64,000 nt of DNA, from assembly GCA_948469315.1 (NCBI GenBank), contig CAOKLQ010000005.1, positions 1 through 64,000 on the forward strand, in the 5' to 3' direction. Under the pieces are notes generated by a model. It was not told the DNA's origin and did not search any database. It worked only from the letters and a program-made list of their open reading frames with translations. Every line of letters begins with the position of its first letter. The first letter of the stretch is position 1. Source of the stretch: an uncultured Clostridium sp. Its GTDB lineage: Bacteria; Bacillota; Clostridia; TANB77; CAG-508. Positions 8,515 through 16,868 of this stretch are shown here, piece after piece. The translations under genes and the position numbers were made by a program.

Positions 8515-9771
8515 CTATTTGTTCCAGCCTTCTTTGTTTGTTTGTCTTTGGCGTGCTATTGCTAGCGAATCTTTTGGAACATCATCTGTTATTGTTGAAC
8601 CTGCTGCTACAAATACATTATCTTCTATTTTAATTGGTGCTATAAAATTTGTGTTTGAGCCTATAAAACAGTTATTGCCTATTATTGTTTTACTTTTATT
8701 TGAGCCATCATAATTGCATGTTATTGTTCCACACCCTATATTGGTTCCTTCTCCTATTTGGCAATCTCCCATATAAGATAAATGTGGAACTTTTGTATCT
8801 TTTTGTATCATTGCATTTTTTATTTCAACAAAACTTCCTATTTTAACATTATCAGCTAGTCTTGATCCTTCTCTTATATAACTATTTGGTCCAATTTCAC
8901 AATCACTGCCAATTACTACATCAGATTTTATTGTAGTATTCGGATGAATTACTGTATCTGTTCCAATTTGTACATCATCGTAAATATAAGTATTTTCAAT
9001 ATCTTCAATTGTAACTCCATTTTTCATATGATTTATATTTATTCTATGTTGTAATATTTTTGTTAACATTTCTAATTGCATTCTGTCATTTACACCTAGA
9101 ATTTCTGTGTTATCTTTTACAATAACAGCACCTGTTTTTAAACCTTTATCATTCATTATCTTTATTACATCTGTTAAATAATATTCTCCTTGAGAATTAT
9201 TTGGCTTTACCTCTTTTAGAGCTAATAGTAACTCTTGAATATCAAAGCAATATACACCTGCATTTATTTCTTTAATTTGCCTTTGTTCTTCTGTTGCATC
9301 TTTTTGCTCTACTATACCTTTTACATTTCCTCCTTCATCTCTTATAATTCTTCCATATCCTGTTGGATTATCGTAAATTGCTGTAAGTAGAGTTGCACAT
9401 TCTTTATTTTCTATTGATTTATTTAATAGTTTTTCTATTGTTTCAGGTCTTAAAATTGGAACATCACCATTTAAAACTAGAACCTTTCCTTTTTTTCCTT
9501 CTAAATATTTTGTAGCTTGCATAACTGCATGACCAGTTCCAAGCATTTCTTCTTGAATAGCATATTTTACAGTATCTTTTAATACATCTTGTACCTGCTC
9601 TTTCAAATATCCAACAACAGCAACAACTTCATCTACACCAGCTTTTTTCGTTGTTTCTACTGCTCTTTTTACTAATTCTTTTCCATATATCTTATGTACT
9701 AATTTAGATTTATTTGATTTCATTCTTGTTCCTTTTCCTGCCGCCAACATTATAGCTATTGTTTCTTCCAT
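8515..9771 (-). CDS. glmU: Bifunctional UDP-GlcNAc pyrophosphorylase / GlcN-1-P acetyltransferase
   Basis: Makes UDP-N-acetylglucosamine for wall synthesis. The N-terminal uridylyltransferase domain (about 1-225) has LAAGKGTRMKS and QEEMLGTGHAVM; the C-terminal left-handed beta-helix (about 250-418) has hexapeptide repeats and NYDGSNKSKT. At 418 residues it is slightly shorter than Bacillus GlmU (456), the loss being at the C-terminus. I place the start at the ATG at 9771 because AAAGGG is about 9 nt upstream; a TTG at 9780 would abut that site. Confidence 0.94.
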   Translation of the reverse strand: MEETIAIMLAAGKGTRMKSNKSKLVHKIYGKELVKRAVETTKKAGVDEVVAVVGYLKEQVQDVLKDTVKYAIQEEMLGTGHAVMQATKYLEGKKGKVLVLNGDVPILRPETIEKLLNKSIENKECATLLTAIYDNPTGYGRIIRDEGGNVKGIVEQKDATEEQRQIKEINAGVYCFDIQELLLALKEVKPNNSQGEYYLTDVIKIMNDKGLKTGAVIVKDNTEILGVNDRMQLEMLTKILQHRININHMKNGVTIEDIENTYIYDDVQIGTDTVIHPNTTIKSDVVIGSDCEIGPNSYIREGSRLADNVKIGSFVEIKNAMIQKDTKVPHLSYMGDCQIGEGTNIGCGTITCNYDGSNKSKTIIGNNCFIGSNTNFIAPIKIEDNVFVAAGSTITDDVPKDSLAIARQRQTNKEGWNK

Positions 9772-9919
9772 CCTAATCAACCCTTTCTAAAATATTTGCT
9801 ATTGTATCATATGTGTTTTGGTTTTGCAAATGTGATGGAAGTTTGACATTTTTAATATTTATATTTTATAATATTTTTAGAATTTATTCCAAATACATTT
9901 TAAAGGAGTTTGTTTTTTT

Positions 9920-10446
9920 ATGCCTGTACCTAAAGAAATTGTAGATATGAAACAAAATTGTACAAATAGAGATTATGTACTTGAAGCGGTTAGTATGCAG
10001 CGGAGGTTTACTTGACTTTGCAGATGATAGGTTTAAAGATGATAAAGATATTGTACTTTGCGCTATTGAAAACAATCCTGAAGCTTTAGAATTTGCAAGT
10101 GATAATTTAAAATGTGATAAAGATGTAGTTTTAGCTTCTGTAAATAAAGTTCGGTTGGACATATTGCTATGCTGGTGAAAATTTGTTAAATGATAAAGAC
10201 TTGTTAATTAGTGGTCTTAAAGTTAATGGTCAAATTTTATATTATGCAAATAGTAAAATGAGAGATGATAAAGATGTTGTAATTCAAGCAGTTACATCTA
10301 AACCAATAATTATAAAATATGCAAGTAAAAGGTTAAGGGCTAATAAGCAAATTGCAAAAATTGCTCTTCAAAAAGATAAATCTTGTTTTGAATTTTTAGA
10401 TGAGTCTTTAAAAAATGATGAGGAAATAAAAAGTTTGATAGAATAG
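9920..10446 (+). CDS. DUF4116-repeat protein read through two CGG +1 sites
   Basis: Tandem repeats of the DUF4116 type (LxFADDRFKDDKDIVLCAI, ALEFASDNLKCDKDVVLASV, ILYYANSKMRDDKDVVIQAV). The gene is in three frames. At 10001 the in-frame codon CGG must be passed by skipping its C (ATG CAG C GGA GGT), and again at 10152 (AAA GTT C GGT TGG). Both joins restore the repeat periodicity without gap and give 174 residues. AAAGGAG precedes the ATG at 9920. Without the frame rule it would look like a pseudogene. DUF4116 function is unknown. Confidence 0.75.
10001..10003 (+). other. CGG +1 shift site 1 (DUF4116 gene)
   Basis: Zero frame CAG CGG AGG ends at TGA four codons later; skipping C gives CAG GGA GGT and continues the repeat. 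Confidence 0.8.
10152..10154 (+). other. CGG +1 shift site 2 (DUF4116 gene)
   Basis: GTT CGG TTG in the incoming frame; skipping C gives GTT GGT TGG ACA and the next repeat. Confidence 0.8.
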
Positions 10447-10460
10447 TAATTATATAAAAT

Positions 10461-10507
10461 AAAAAAAGCATGATTGGAATTTTAATTTCAAATCATGCTT
10501 TTTTTAT
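10461..10507. terminator. Bidirectional terminator between DUF4116 and the M15 gene
   Basis: AAAAAAGCATGATT ... AATCATGCTTTTTTT, a long stem with T-runs on both strands, serving two convergent genes. Confidence 0.85.
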
Positions 10508-10935
10508 TTAGTTTATTGTTGTACTTGTTGGGCCAGTTCCTACAACTGCTTCTTGTAGAGAACGCCATGTATTACATCCCACAATTCCATCTGCTGCAAG
10601 TCCTCTTGATCTTTGATATGATATTACTGCATTTTGAGTAGCTGAGCCAAATATTCCATCTAATCCATTTGTTTTAAAACCTAATGTATTTAAATCATCT
10701 TGTGCAATACAAACATAATTACTTATACTTCCTCTTCTTAATGTAGGAAATCCACCACTTGAACAAGCAGGTCTACCAAAACGTTTATCAAAATGAACCC
10801 ACGAAGGTGTAAGAGAAATTGGTTCTACATATGTCCATACACCTGAACTATTTGCGCTATTCCATAATGATCTTCTTCCTAAATTACTTAAATTTTGACC
10901 TACATCAAAAGCAACTCCTGCATAGTGTTGTGACT
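10508..10935 (-). pseudogene. 3' part of an M15 zinc peptidase split by a mobile element
   Basis: The frame continues from the 5' part at 16080-16333 if the element between is removed. It begins at HYAGVAFDVGQ, the SxHxxGxAxD zinc motif of M15 peptidases, has PSWVHFDKRF with a further metal His, then a PG_binding_1 domain (about the last 70 residues: DDLNTLGFKTNGLDGIFGS, DGIVG, TWRSL). The TAA is at 10508. In the present arrangement it has no start codon. The reading frame is intact, so the gene is interrupted rather than decayed. Confidence 0.85.
10929..10935. other. Attachment core, left end
   Basis: TGTGACT, the 7-bp direct repeat shared with the right end at 16073-16079. Just inside lies CATACAGTTGAATA, an inverted match to the sequence inside the right end. 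Joining the two cores restores the peptidase frame. Confidence 0.7.
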
Positions 10936-10956
10936 ATGCACATACAGTTGAATATT

Positions 10957-11592
10957 TCAATTAATAATTTGTTTTTTATTAATTAATTTTTTTAATTCTT
11001 CTTTTTTTAGCCATGGCCTTTTTCTATGAACCATTTTATGACAATTAGAACATAACAATACTATGTCTTCTGGTTTCGTTTTATCTCCTTCTTTCAGTTC
11101 AGATACTGGAATAGAATGATGACCTTCTATATAATCTTCTCCAATCTTACCATAAAATTTATGAAAATCAAATCCACAAGCTTCACAATATAATTGTCCA
11201 TGCTTTTCTTTAAATTTATTTTTAGCTATTTGAATTACTTTTTGATTTCTTTCTCTATAAATATGTGTTTTTAACTTTAGTTTTCCCTCTGGAAAACTAA
11301 TATCATCCTCTGTAATATCAACAAAATTATCACTCGGCTCAAAATTTTTCAATCCCCATACGCCACAACCTTTTCCATAAACAGAATAAAAAATATCCTT
11401 CTTATGTTCAAAAGCATGAGAATCACTTGAATTCTTTTCTATAACTGCTCTTACAGCAGATTTCCAATTTTTCTTATTTGAAATATCTTTTTTATTTCTC
11501 TCTTGGATTTTTTCATATAAACTTCTATAATCTCCATATCCTCCAATTTCCTCCATAGCTTCTATTACTTCTTCTAACCATGTATTTTCCAT
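10957..11592 (-). CDS. HNH endonuclease with N-terminal winged-helix-like domain
   Basis: 211 residues. The C-terminus is an HNH nuclease domain with CEACGFDF, a GHHSIPVSEL core and CSNCHKMVH, the Cys pairs holding a structural zinc. The N-terminal ~90 residues (GGYGDYRSLYEKI ... CGVWGL) look like the HARE/Mrr-type winged helix found in modification-dependent restriction enzymes. It starts 16 bp after the recombinase stop, so the two are probably co-transcribed. Likely a defence or restriction function for the element; substrate specificity cannot be read. Confidence 0.8.
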   Translation of the reverse strand: MENTWLEEVIEAMEEIGGYGDYRSLYEKIQERNKKDISNKKNWKSAVRAVIEKNSSDSHAFEHKKDIFYSVYGKGCGVWGLKNFEPSDNFVDITEDDISFPEGKLKLKTHIYRERNQKVIQIAKNKFKEKHGQLYCEACGFDFHKFYGKIGEDYIEGHHSIPVSELKEGDKTKPEDIVLLCSNCHKMVHRKRPWLKKEELKKLINKKQIIN

Positions 11593-11608
11593 ATTCTTTC
11601 CTTTCCTA

Positions 11609-13192
11609 TTACATTAATTTCTCTATATCTAACTTTAATTCAAACTTTGTGGATTTATCATGATAAATATAAATTTTATCAATTAACATATTTAGTATTG
11701 CTTTATCTGGTACATCTTCTTCTATGATTTGATTAAAATAGTCTATTGTTTGTTTTAATTTTTCTTGCTTTATTTCTAAATCTTCGTTTTGTAATTCTTT
11801 CAATTTTCTTTTTACTTTTTCTATTTCTTTATATTTTTCTTCTTCTAAACTTTTATATGTATTTTCTATAAATTCTCTTTTATCTTCTGTACTAAAAGTT
11901 ATCTCTTTTATTCTTTGAGACACTAAAACCTTATATTCCGCTTCTAAATTTTTAAAATTTAATTTTATCTCTTCAATATTTTTCTTTTTACTTGATTTAT
12001 ATTCTTCTAACTTTAAATTATTTATTTCAGTTATATAATTATCTCTTAGCAGTATTAAAAAATTCTTAAAATTAGCAAGTAATATATCTTCTTTTACATT
12101 ATGACATACACATCTTGACTTTCCGTATTTTCTATAAGCAACACACTCATACAATTTTTTCGGAACATAATCTTCTTTTTTGCTACGAATTCTTGCAACC
12201 CCTGTAACACTGCCTCCACATTCTCCACATCTTAGAAATCCACCAAATATATAATCCCTTTTCTTTTTTGTGTACATACTAGAATTTTGTACTCTTTTTT
12301 TCATCATCTCTTGAACTCTTTGAAATTGCTCTTTTGAGATAATTGCTTCATGATGATTTTCAAATATGTATTGATTTCCTCTTTCTATTTTCTTGCCTTG
12401 CTTATGAATATCTTTTCTCTCAGTTTTATGAGTAATTACAGTTCCTATATATATTTCATCCTTTAAAATTCTCTTTATCATATAAATATCCCATAATTTC
12501 TTAACTTTTTTTTTATAACTTTTTCCTTTTTTACTTAACTCTCTTTCTATAACCTGTGATGGTGTTAAAAAATCATATTTAAAATTTAGCTTATGACATA
12601 TTTTTCTCATTCCTAGTCCTTGTTCATATAAATCGAATATTGTTGTTATCGTATCTCTTACACTTTCATCAATTATTAATTCTCCCTTTTTAGCTGTTTT
12701 TAAATATCCAAATTTTGTACCTTGCAACAAAATGCCTTTTTGTAATTGCTTGTGCATACCTATTTTTACCTTTTTTGATACTTCTTTTACATATCTTTCA
12801 TTAAACCATGTTGAAAGACCTAGTAAATCATCATCTCCTTCTAATAAATTAAATTCTCCAAAAGTATCTTTCGTTAGTATTAGATTTACATTTTTCTCTT
12901 TTAACTCATCAATAAATGTAAGTGTTCTGCTACCTTTACGACCAATTCTTGATAAATCTTTTGCTAAAATAATATCTACTTTTCCGTCATCAATATCTTT
13001 CAACATTTTGCTAAATTCTGGTCTCTCATCATTTGAAATATATCCTGATACATTATCATCAATATAATATTTAGATATATTCCACCCTTTAGAATCTGCA
13101 TATTCTTTTGCTAATTCTACTTGGGCGTCAATACTACTATATCTACTTTTGTTATCATCTTTACTTAACCTACAGTAACATACAACTTTCAA
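11609..13192 (-). CDS. Large serine recombinase (integrase)
   Basis: 527 residues. The N-terminal resolvase domain starts VVCYCRLSKDD with the nucleophile Ser10 and has DLSRIGRKGS. It is followed by the recombinase domain (about 155-290), a zinc ribbon (CGECGG ... CVAYRKYGKSRCVCH) and a C-terminal coiled coil (about 400-500). This architecture is that of large serine integrases that insert and, with a directionality factor, excise elements. It should recognise the ends at 10929 and 16073. The small ORF upstream (13278-13487) is a candidate accessory factor. Confidence 0.92.
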   Translation of the reverse strand: MKVVCYCRLSKDDNKSRYSSIDAQVELAKEYADSKGWNISKYYIDDNVSGYISNDERPEFSKMLKDIDDGKVDIILAKDLSRIGRKGSRTLTFIDELKEKNVNLILTKDTFGEFNLLEGDDDLLGLSTWFNERYVKEVSKKVKIGMHKQLQKGILLQGTKFGYLKTAKKGELIIDESVRDTITTIFDLYEQGLGMRKICHKLNFKYDFLTPSQVIERELSKKGKSYKKKVKKLWDIYMIKRILKDEIYIGTVITHKTERKDIHKQGKKIERGNQYIFENHHEAIISKEQFQRVQEMMKKRVQNSSMYTKKKRDYIFGGFLRCGECGGSVTGVARIRSKKEDYVPKKLYECVAYRKYGKSRCVCHNVKEDILLANFKNFLILLRDNYITEINNLKLEEYKSSKKKNIEEIKLNFKNLEAEYKVLVSQRIKEITFSTEDKREFIENTYKSLEEEKYKEIEKVKRKLKELQNEDLEIKQEKLKQTIDYFNQIIEEDVPDKAILNMLIDKIYIYHDKSTKFELKLDIEKLM

Positions 13193-13277
13193 TATATTTA
13201 TCCTTTCCGAAGATAAATATATTTGTGTTTTTAGATTATTTATATATTATCTTCTTTTTATATCAAATGCAATCCTT

Positions 13278-13487
13278 TTATTTCATATTTTTACTTTTTT
13301 CGTAATTTAACATTTCTTTTATTGTTTTTACGGTATCATTTTCTCCATTAATAAAAATTGATATATTCGAAAACTGATCCTTTAACTTATTAATTTGCTC
13401 TATAATTTTTAAATCTTCTTGTTCTGTCTTGTTAATATATATCTGAATTATTTCATTATTTAGATAATTAAATTTTTGAATTTTCAT
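13278..13487 (-). CDS. Small protein upstream of the recombinase
   Basis: 69 residues from the ATG at 13487, ending 85 bp before the recombinase. Mixed alpha/beta-looking sequence (KIIEQINKLKDQFSNISIFING), with no motif recognised. The ribosome site is weak (AAGGCAGTGG). Its place before a serine integrase makes a recombination directionality factor possible, but no feature proves it. Confidence 0.5.
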   Translation of the reverse strand: MKIQKFNYLNNEIIQIYINKTEQEDLKIIEQINKLKDQFSNISIFINGENDTVKTIKEMLNYEKSKNMK

Positions 13488-13510
13488 ACACACCACTGCC
13501 TTTTTTCTCT

Positions 13511-13546
13511 AGTAATGTATATTAATAAAATTGGTTATACATTACT
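13511..13546. repeat. Inverted repeat upstream of the small ORF
   Basis: AGTAATGTATA (13511-13521) pairs with TATACATTACT (13536-13546). It lies just upstream of the small ORF and may be a regulator or recombinase site. Confidence 0.5.
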
Positions 13547-13561
13547 AAAAAAGAGCAAGAT

Positions 13562-13639
13562 AAATCGCTGTCCAAATTTTTAATTTGGTGTCAGCGATTA
13601 TATGCATCAATGCAAAAAATCAGCTTATATGCTGATTTT
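13562..13639. terminator. Two hairpins, likely terminator region
   Basis: AATCGCTG...CAGCGATT (13562-13600), then AAAATCAGC-TTATAT-GCTGATTTT (13616-13639) with T-runs on both strands. From 13640 to 13998 nothing further is recognised. Confidence 0.5.
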
Positions 13640-13998
13640 CCTTACTCAAATTTTTTAATGTTATCATTATATTATGGTGTTTTTATAAAATCAATTCCCT
13701 TTTATTCCCCTCTTTTCTATTTTCAATATAATTTTTGTATCTAGTTATAGGTACACTTAGTGAACTTTAGCACTCTACTAGGCATTTTTTAGTGGTTCAT
13801 TGGGTGAATTTTTATATCAAATCTGCTTAAAATTTTTATTCTTTTATTAACTCTTGAAGGCTTGCCCTTCAATGCGTGTAGGCCATGTGTAAACACTCGT
13901 TTTCCTGCCCTCATTTCTAATGAGATGTTTTAGGTTTTAATATTGCTTATGTCTACTTAATTAAATATACTTATCCTTAAATCCTCTTAATTGAAAAA

Positions 13999-14076
13999 AA
14001 TGTGCTTTTAAAATCAAGTCAAGGTTGTACGACAGCACATTCATTTTAACCTTGACTTAATTTTATAAAGCACATT
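13999..14076. repeat. 78-bp long palindrome downstream of the GNAT gene
   Basis: AATGTGCTTT...AAGTCAAGGTT pairs over nearly 28 bases with AACCTTGACTT...AAAGCACATT around a GTACGACAGCAC loop. It lies 24 bp after the GNAT gene on its strand; it may be its terminator or a binding site within the mobile element. Confidence 0.6.
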
Positions 14077-14099
14077 ATAATTTTTGTATAGGATTTTAC

Positions 14100-14852
14100 T
14101 TATTCATTAATTTTATATATGGTATATTCAGAATCATAGTTATAGCCTAATTTCTTAGCTAATTCTAATGAAGTTAAATTTGCAGCATCCCAACTAGGAT
14201 ATATTCCTTTTTCCAAACACATTAGTATTAATTTTGATGCCATAGCTGTTCCAATTCCTTTATGTTTATATCCTTCTTTAACTCTTATATTAATTTCTAT
14301 ACCATCGTTATAAATGATATTTGAACTACATATTCCAACAATTTCATCATCGCTAAAACAACATACTCCAATTCCTTTGTTCATATAATCATCTGTTATT
14401 TTCATTTGTTTAGGATCTTCATCATCTGCTTTAATTAGTTTATATATTCTTTGATCAATTGTTTTTACTTCATATTCGCTATTTAAATTTTCACAAAATG
14501 CTTTTAGTTCTTGTTTATTAAATATATCTTTTTCCTTTTTTAAAGAATATCTTTTACTCTTTTCAAAATCATTATATATACTTTCAATAACATCATCCCA
14601 GTCATCATTTGCAATAATCCTTTTACAAGTCTTTGGAAGTGTCTCTAATACTTCTTTTGCCAATTCTGAATTACTATCGCCATTTATAAAACAGTATTGT
14701 CTAACCAATAGGTATGCAATTGAGGGATTTTCTAAATTATCTGTATATGCTTCTCCCATAAGTCCATCTAAAACCGATTTACCCATATAGAATTTTATAT
14801 CATTAAATAAATGTTCTATTTTGTTCATTTGATTATTATTTAATTTTATCAT
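14100..14852 (-). CDS. GNAT-family acetyltransferase (GNAT_acetyltr_2-like)
   Basis: 250 residues. The C-terminal ~110 carry the acetyl-CoA-binding loop KHKGIGTAMASKLI and the following strand-helix with SWDAANLTSLELAKKLGY, typical of GNATs in the group that has a long N-terminal extension. AAGGAG precedes the ATG. It sits in the mobile element between a Bro-N gene and the recombinase; substrate unknown. Confidence 0.8.
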   Translation of the reverse strand: MIKLNNNQMNKIEHLFNDIKFYMGKSVLDGLMGEAYTDNLENPSIAYLLVRQYCFINGDSNSELAKEVLETLPKTCKRIIANDDWDDVIESIYNDFEKSKRYSLKKEKDIFNKQELKAFCENLNSEYEVKTIDQRIYKLIKADDEDPKQMKITDDYMNKGIGVCCFSDDEIVGICSSNIIYNDGIEINIRVKEGYKHKGIGTAMASKLILMCLEKGIYPSWDAANLTSLELAKKLGYNYDSEYTIYKINE

Positions 14853-14981
14853 ATTTTTCTCCTTAATTTCTCATATATTCTTATTCTAGTATAATACGAC
14901 CAAAAAGTAAAGTATATAACAAATTAAATTATTATATACTTTATCAAATAAGTTTTATCTCCAAAAATTATTATATATTTA

Positions 14982-15869
14982 TTACTCTATATCATTATTT
15001 TCTTTTTTTAATAATTTCTTTTTTTCCATTTTATTAGAAGGTAAATACTTATAACTTAATGCATTTGCTTTGCTAATAACTGATTTACCTAGATTCTTTT
15101 CTATATCATCTCTTGCCACTTTAGAAGCATGTCCACCCATCTTAGCAACTTTCTTATTTTCTTTTAAGCCATATGGTTTATGTTCTTTTGCTAGTTCTCT
15201 TGTTGCTATTTCTCCTAAATCTGTTAAAGCCACTTCAATATCTGTCATATTGTCTCTTAATGACTCTTTTCTAATATCCTTATATTCCTTGTATTCACCA
15301 GCTTTCATCCCAGACCAACTTTGGTATATTTCATTTGTTAATATCGCATATTCATAATTTTGCTTAATGCCATTTTCTTTCCATACATCAGTTAATTTTT
15401 TTCTATCTAAAATTCCTTTTAATCTAGTTTCTATCCATTTATCATCATATCCTCTACCTCTGTAATAGTCTATTGCTCTATTTATTGCAATTTCTGGATC
15501 AAAAATTTCATCTATTCTTTCTTTTCCCATCTGTGCAAGCCACAATTTAAAAGGTTCTGCTTTTGAACTTGGTACAGATTCTATTAATCTAAAAATGCCT
15601 TTTGTATCTAATGTATCTGTTTCTCTTAATTTTCCATCATTTGCTACCATTTTCAACTGTACGATATTTTCGTACAGTTGACTTCCTTCTTCTATCAACT
15701 TTCTTTTTAAATCTGACCAATATCTTTTAGGAATTTTACTATCAGTTAATGCACTAATAACATCAACTACGCTAAAATAATATTCTTCTTTATCAGCATC
15801 CCAAACACTTCTTATTTCTTTTCCTTCAAAAAGATTTGATATTGTTTCTAATTTATTATTATCAGCCAT
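14982..15869 (-). CDS. Bro-N domain protein (phage antirepressor type)
   Basis: 295 residues. The N-terminal ~110 match the Bro-N fold (IRSVWDADKEEYYFSVVDVISALTDS region), a DNA-binding domain of phage antirepressors. The rest is a helical domain also found in DinD-like/antirepressor proteins (GGHASKVARDDIEKNLGKSVIS). GGAG precedes the ATG and a clear promoter lies at 15907-15935. As the first gene of the element, it is the likely controller of the downstream recombinase. An 11-bp-arm palindrome lies within its coding sequence. Confidence 0.8.
   Translation of the reverse strand: MADNNKLETISNLFEGKEIRSVWDADKEEYYFSVVDVISALTDSKIPKRYWSDLKRKLIEEGSQLYENIVQLKMVANDGKLRETDTLDTKGIFRLIESVPSSKAEPFKLWLAQMGKERIDEIFDPEIAINRAIDYYRGRGYDDKWIETRLKGILDRKKLTDVWKENGIKQNYEYAILTNEIYQSWSGMKAGEYKEYKDIRKESLRDNMTDIEVALTDLGEIATRELAKEHKPYGLKENKKVAKMGGHASKVARDDIEKNLGKSVISKANALSYKYLPSNKMEKKKLLKKENNDIE
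15654..15680. repeat. Perfect palindrome inside the Bro-N gene
   Basis: CAACTGTACGA-TATTT-TCGTACAGTTG: 11-bp arms and a 5-base loop. It could be an intragenic operator or an mRNA hairpin. Confidence 0.6.
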
Positions 15870-15906
15870 ATAAAATCATCTCCTACATTGATTTTTCATT
15901 TGCTAC

Positions 15907-15935
15907 ATTATATCAAACATTTGTTTATCACGCAA
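15907..15935 (-). promoter_or_regulatory. Promoter of the element's Bro-N gene
   Basis: Minus strand TTGCGT (15935-15930), 17-nt spacer, TATAAT (15912-15907), 38 bp before the start codon. Confidence 0.65.
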
Positions 15936-16072
15936 GTATTTATATAAAAAATTTACGAAAAATAAAAGCACTATTTCTAGCACTTTATTAACTAAATCTT
16001 ATCTCTAAAGACACAAATTTTATCTATCTTCTATTACAAATTTTTGTATGTTCAACTGTATATATTCAGTCA

Positions 16073-16079
16073 TGTGACT
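16073..16079. other. Attachment core, right end
   Basis: TGTGACT, matching 10929-10935. GTATGTTCAACTGTAT just inside (16046-16061) is the inverted counterpart of the sequence inside the left end. Confidence 0.7.
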
Positions 16080-16333
16080 GATTTCCATGACCGTCCTTCA
16101 TATGGTCTTTTAAATGCAAACCCTACAAAAATTGGTCTTCCATAAATATATCTTTGACTATTCCAACTTTGCATGCATCTTTTTGTTGTCCATAAAATAT
16201 TACTTTTACTTGAACCTCTGAATTCTTTTACTGTTAAAGTTCTATTTGTAATATATGGCATTGCTTCATTTTCTCCTCTAACATAAGTTTCCATTCTATC
16301 TGAATCATTATTAAATACTAATATTCTTGCCAT
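16080..16333 (-). pseudogene. 5' part of the split M15 zinc peptidase
   Basis: Starts at the ATG at 16333. In the plain frame it reads to ...YEGRSWKSVT and a stop inside the element. With a +1 skip at the in-frame CGG (16093-16091, GGA CGG TCA) it becomes YEGGHGNQS, and after removal of the element it continues QHYAGVAFDVGQ, the M15 zinc motif. Thus both the CGG rule and element removal are needed for an intact enzyme. The upstream part has no recognised domain. A cell-wall D,D-carboxypeptidase-type role is inferred. Confidence 0.75.
16091..16093 (-). other. CGG +1 shift site 3 (M15 peptidase)
   Basis: GGA CGG TCA becomes GGA GGT CAT, giving GHGNQS ahead of the zinc His. Confidence 0.75.
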
Positions 16334-16449
16334 ATTATACCCCCAATATATTCTTTATTTTATATATTATGAGTTTTGGCTCTTTTTGGTTCATAATATG
16401 ATTTATTATAAGAACTTTCCTTCTTTTTAAAATAAGCTTCTACTACTAT

Positions 16450-16490
16450 ATAAAAAGCTCTCTAAAAGATATTATCTCTTAGAGAACTTT
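16450..16490 (-). terminator. Terminator after the small gene at 16500
   Basis: Minus strand AGTTCTCTAAGAGATA pairs with TATCTTTTAGAGAGCT, followed by TTTTTAT. It lies 10 nt after the stop. Confidence 0.8.
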
Positions 16491-16499
16491 CCAAATTTT

Positions 16500-16754
16500 T
16501 TACTTTTTTTCATGAATTAATTCGTATACTTCTTTACTCATATACCATTCTCTTTCACTACCAATACACCGATTTACCAAATGATTTAATTCATTTGGAT
16601 TTTTTTTTATTGTCTGTATATTGATAGTACCCAGTTGATCACGTTCGCCTTCTTCATATGAAACTAAGTCAACTGCATTTGGAGTTAGTTCGCTAACTTC
16701 TAACCTTACTCCATAATTAAATTTTTCATTACATTTTTCACTCAATACTCTCAT
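16500..16754 (-). CDS. Small hypothetical protein
   Basis: 84 residues with AAGGGGG upstream of the ATG and a strong terminator downstream. No domain recognised. It contains an in-frame CGG followed by T (16571-16569). Reading it as Arg gives the full 84 residues; shifting would end after about 11 more codons. Either product could be made, so this is the one ambiguous case among the in-frame CGG codons. Confidence 0.6.
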   Translation of the reverse strand: MRVLSEKCNEKFNYGVRLEVSELTPNAVDLVSYEEGERDQLGTINIQTIKKNPNELNHLVNRCIGSEREWYMSKEVYELIHEKK

Positions 16755-16868
16755 AATAATGCCCCCTTATATATAAAGAAACTTACTCAATAGATACTAT
16801 GTGAACTATATCATAATTATATAAGTATGTAAATAGTTATTTTAAAATTAGTAATATAAATTCATATT

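Larger units (their letters stand above)
10936..16079. mobile_element. 5.1-kb serine-recombinase element in a peptidase gene
   Basis: Bounded by direct TGTGACT cores with inverted TTCAACTGTAT-like sequences just inside. It carries, all on the minus strand, a Bro-N protein, a GNAT-like protein, a small ORF, a large serine recombinase and an HNH protein. Precise removal re-forms the M15 peptidase coding sequence at its zinc motif (with one CGG +1 site in the 5' part). No phage structural or replication genes are present. It may be a small integrative element, or a skin-like element excised in the mother cell during sporulation; the second idea is inference. Confidence 0.85.

Noticed and set aside
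8896-9771. Long overlapping frames opposite genes throughout the window
   Set aside because: They are Leu/Phe-rich antisense shadows created by AT-rich coding and have no ribosome sites or domains.
10936-16079. A prophage
   Set aside because: Apart from the Bro-N protein and recombinase there are no phage replication, packaging or structural genes.
16569-16571. Counting the CGGT in the 84-residue gene as an eleventh shift site
   Set aside because: Shifting would cut the protein short, and there is no homology to judge by; left as ambiguous.
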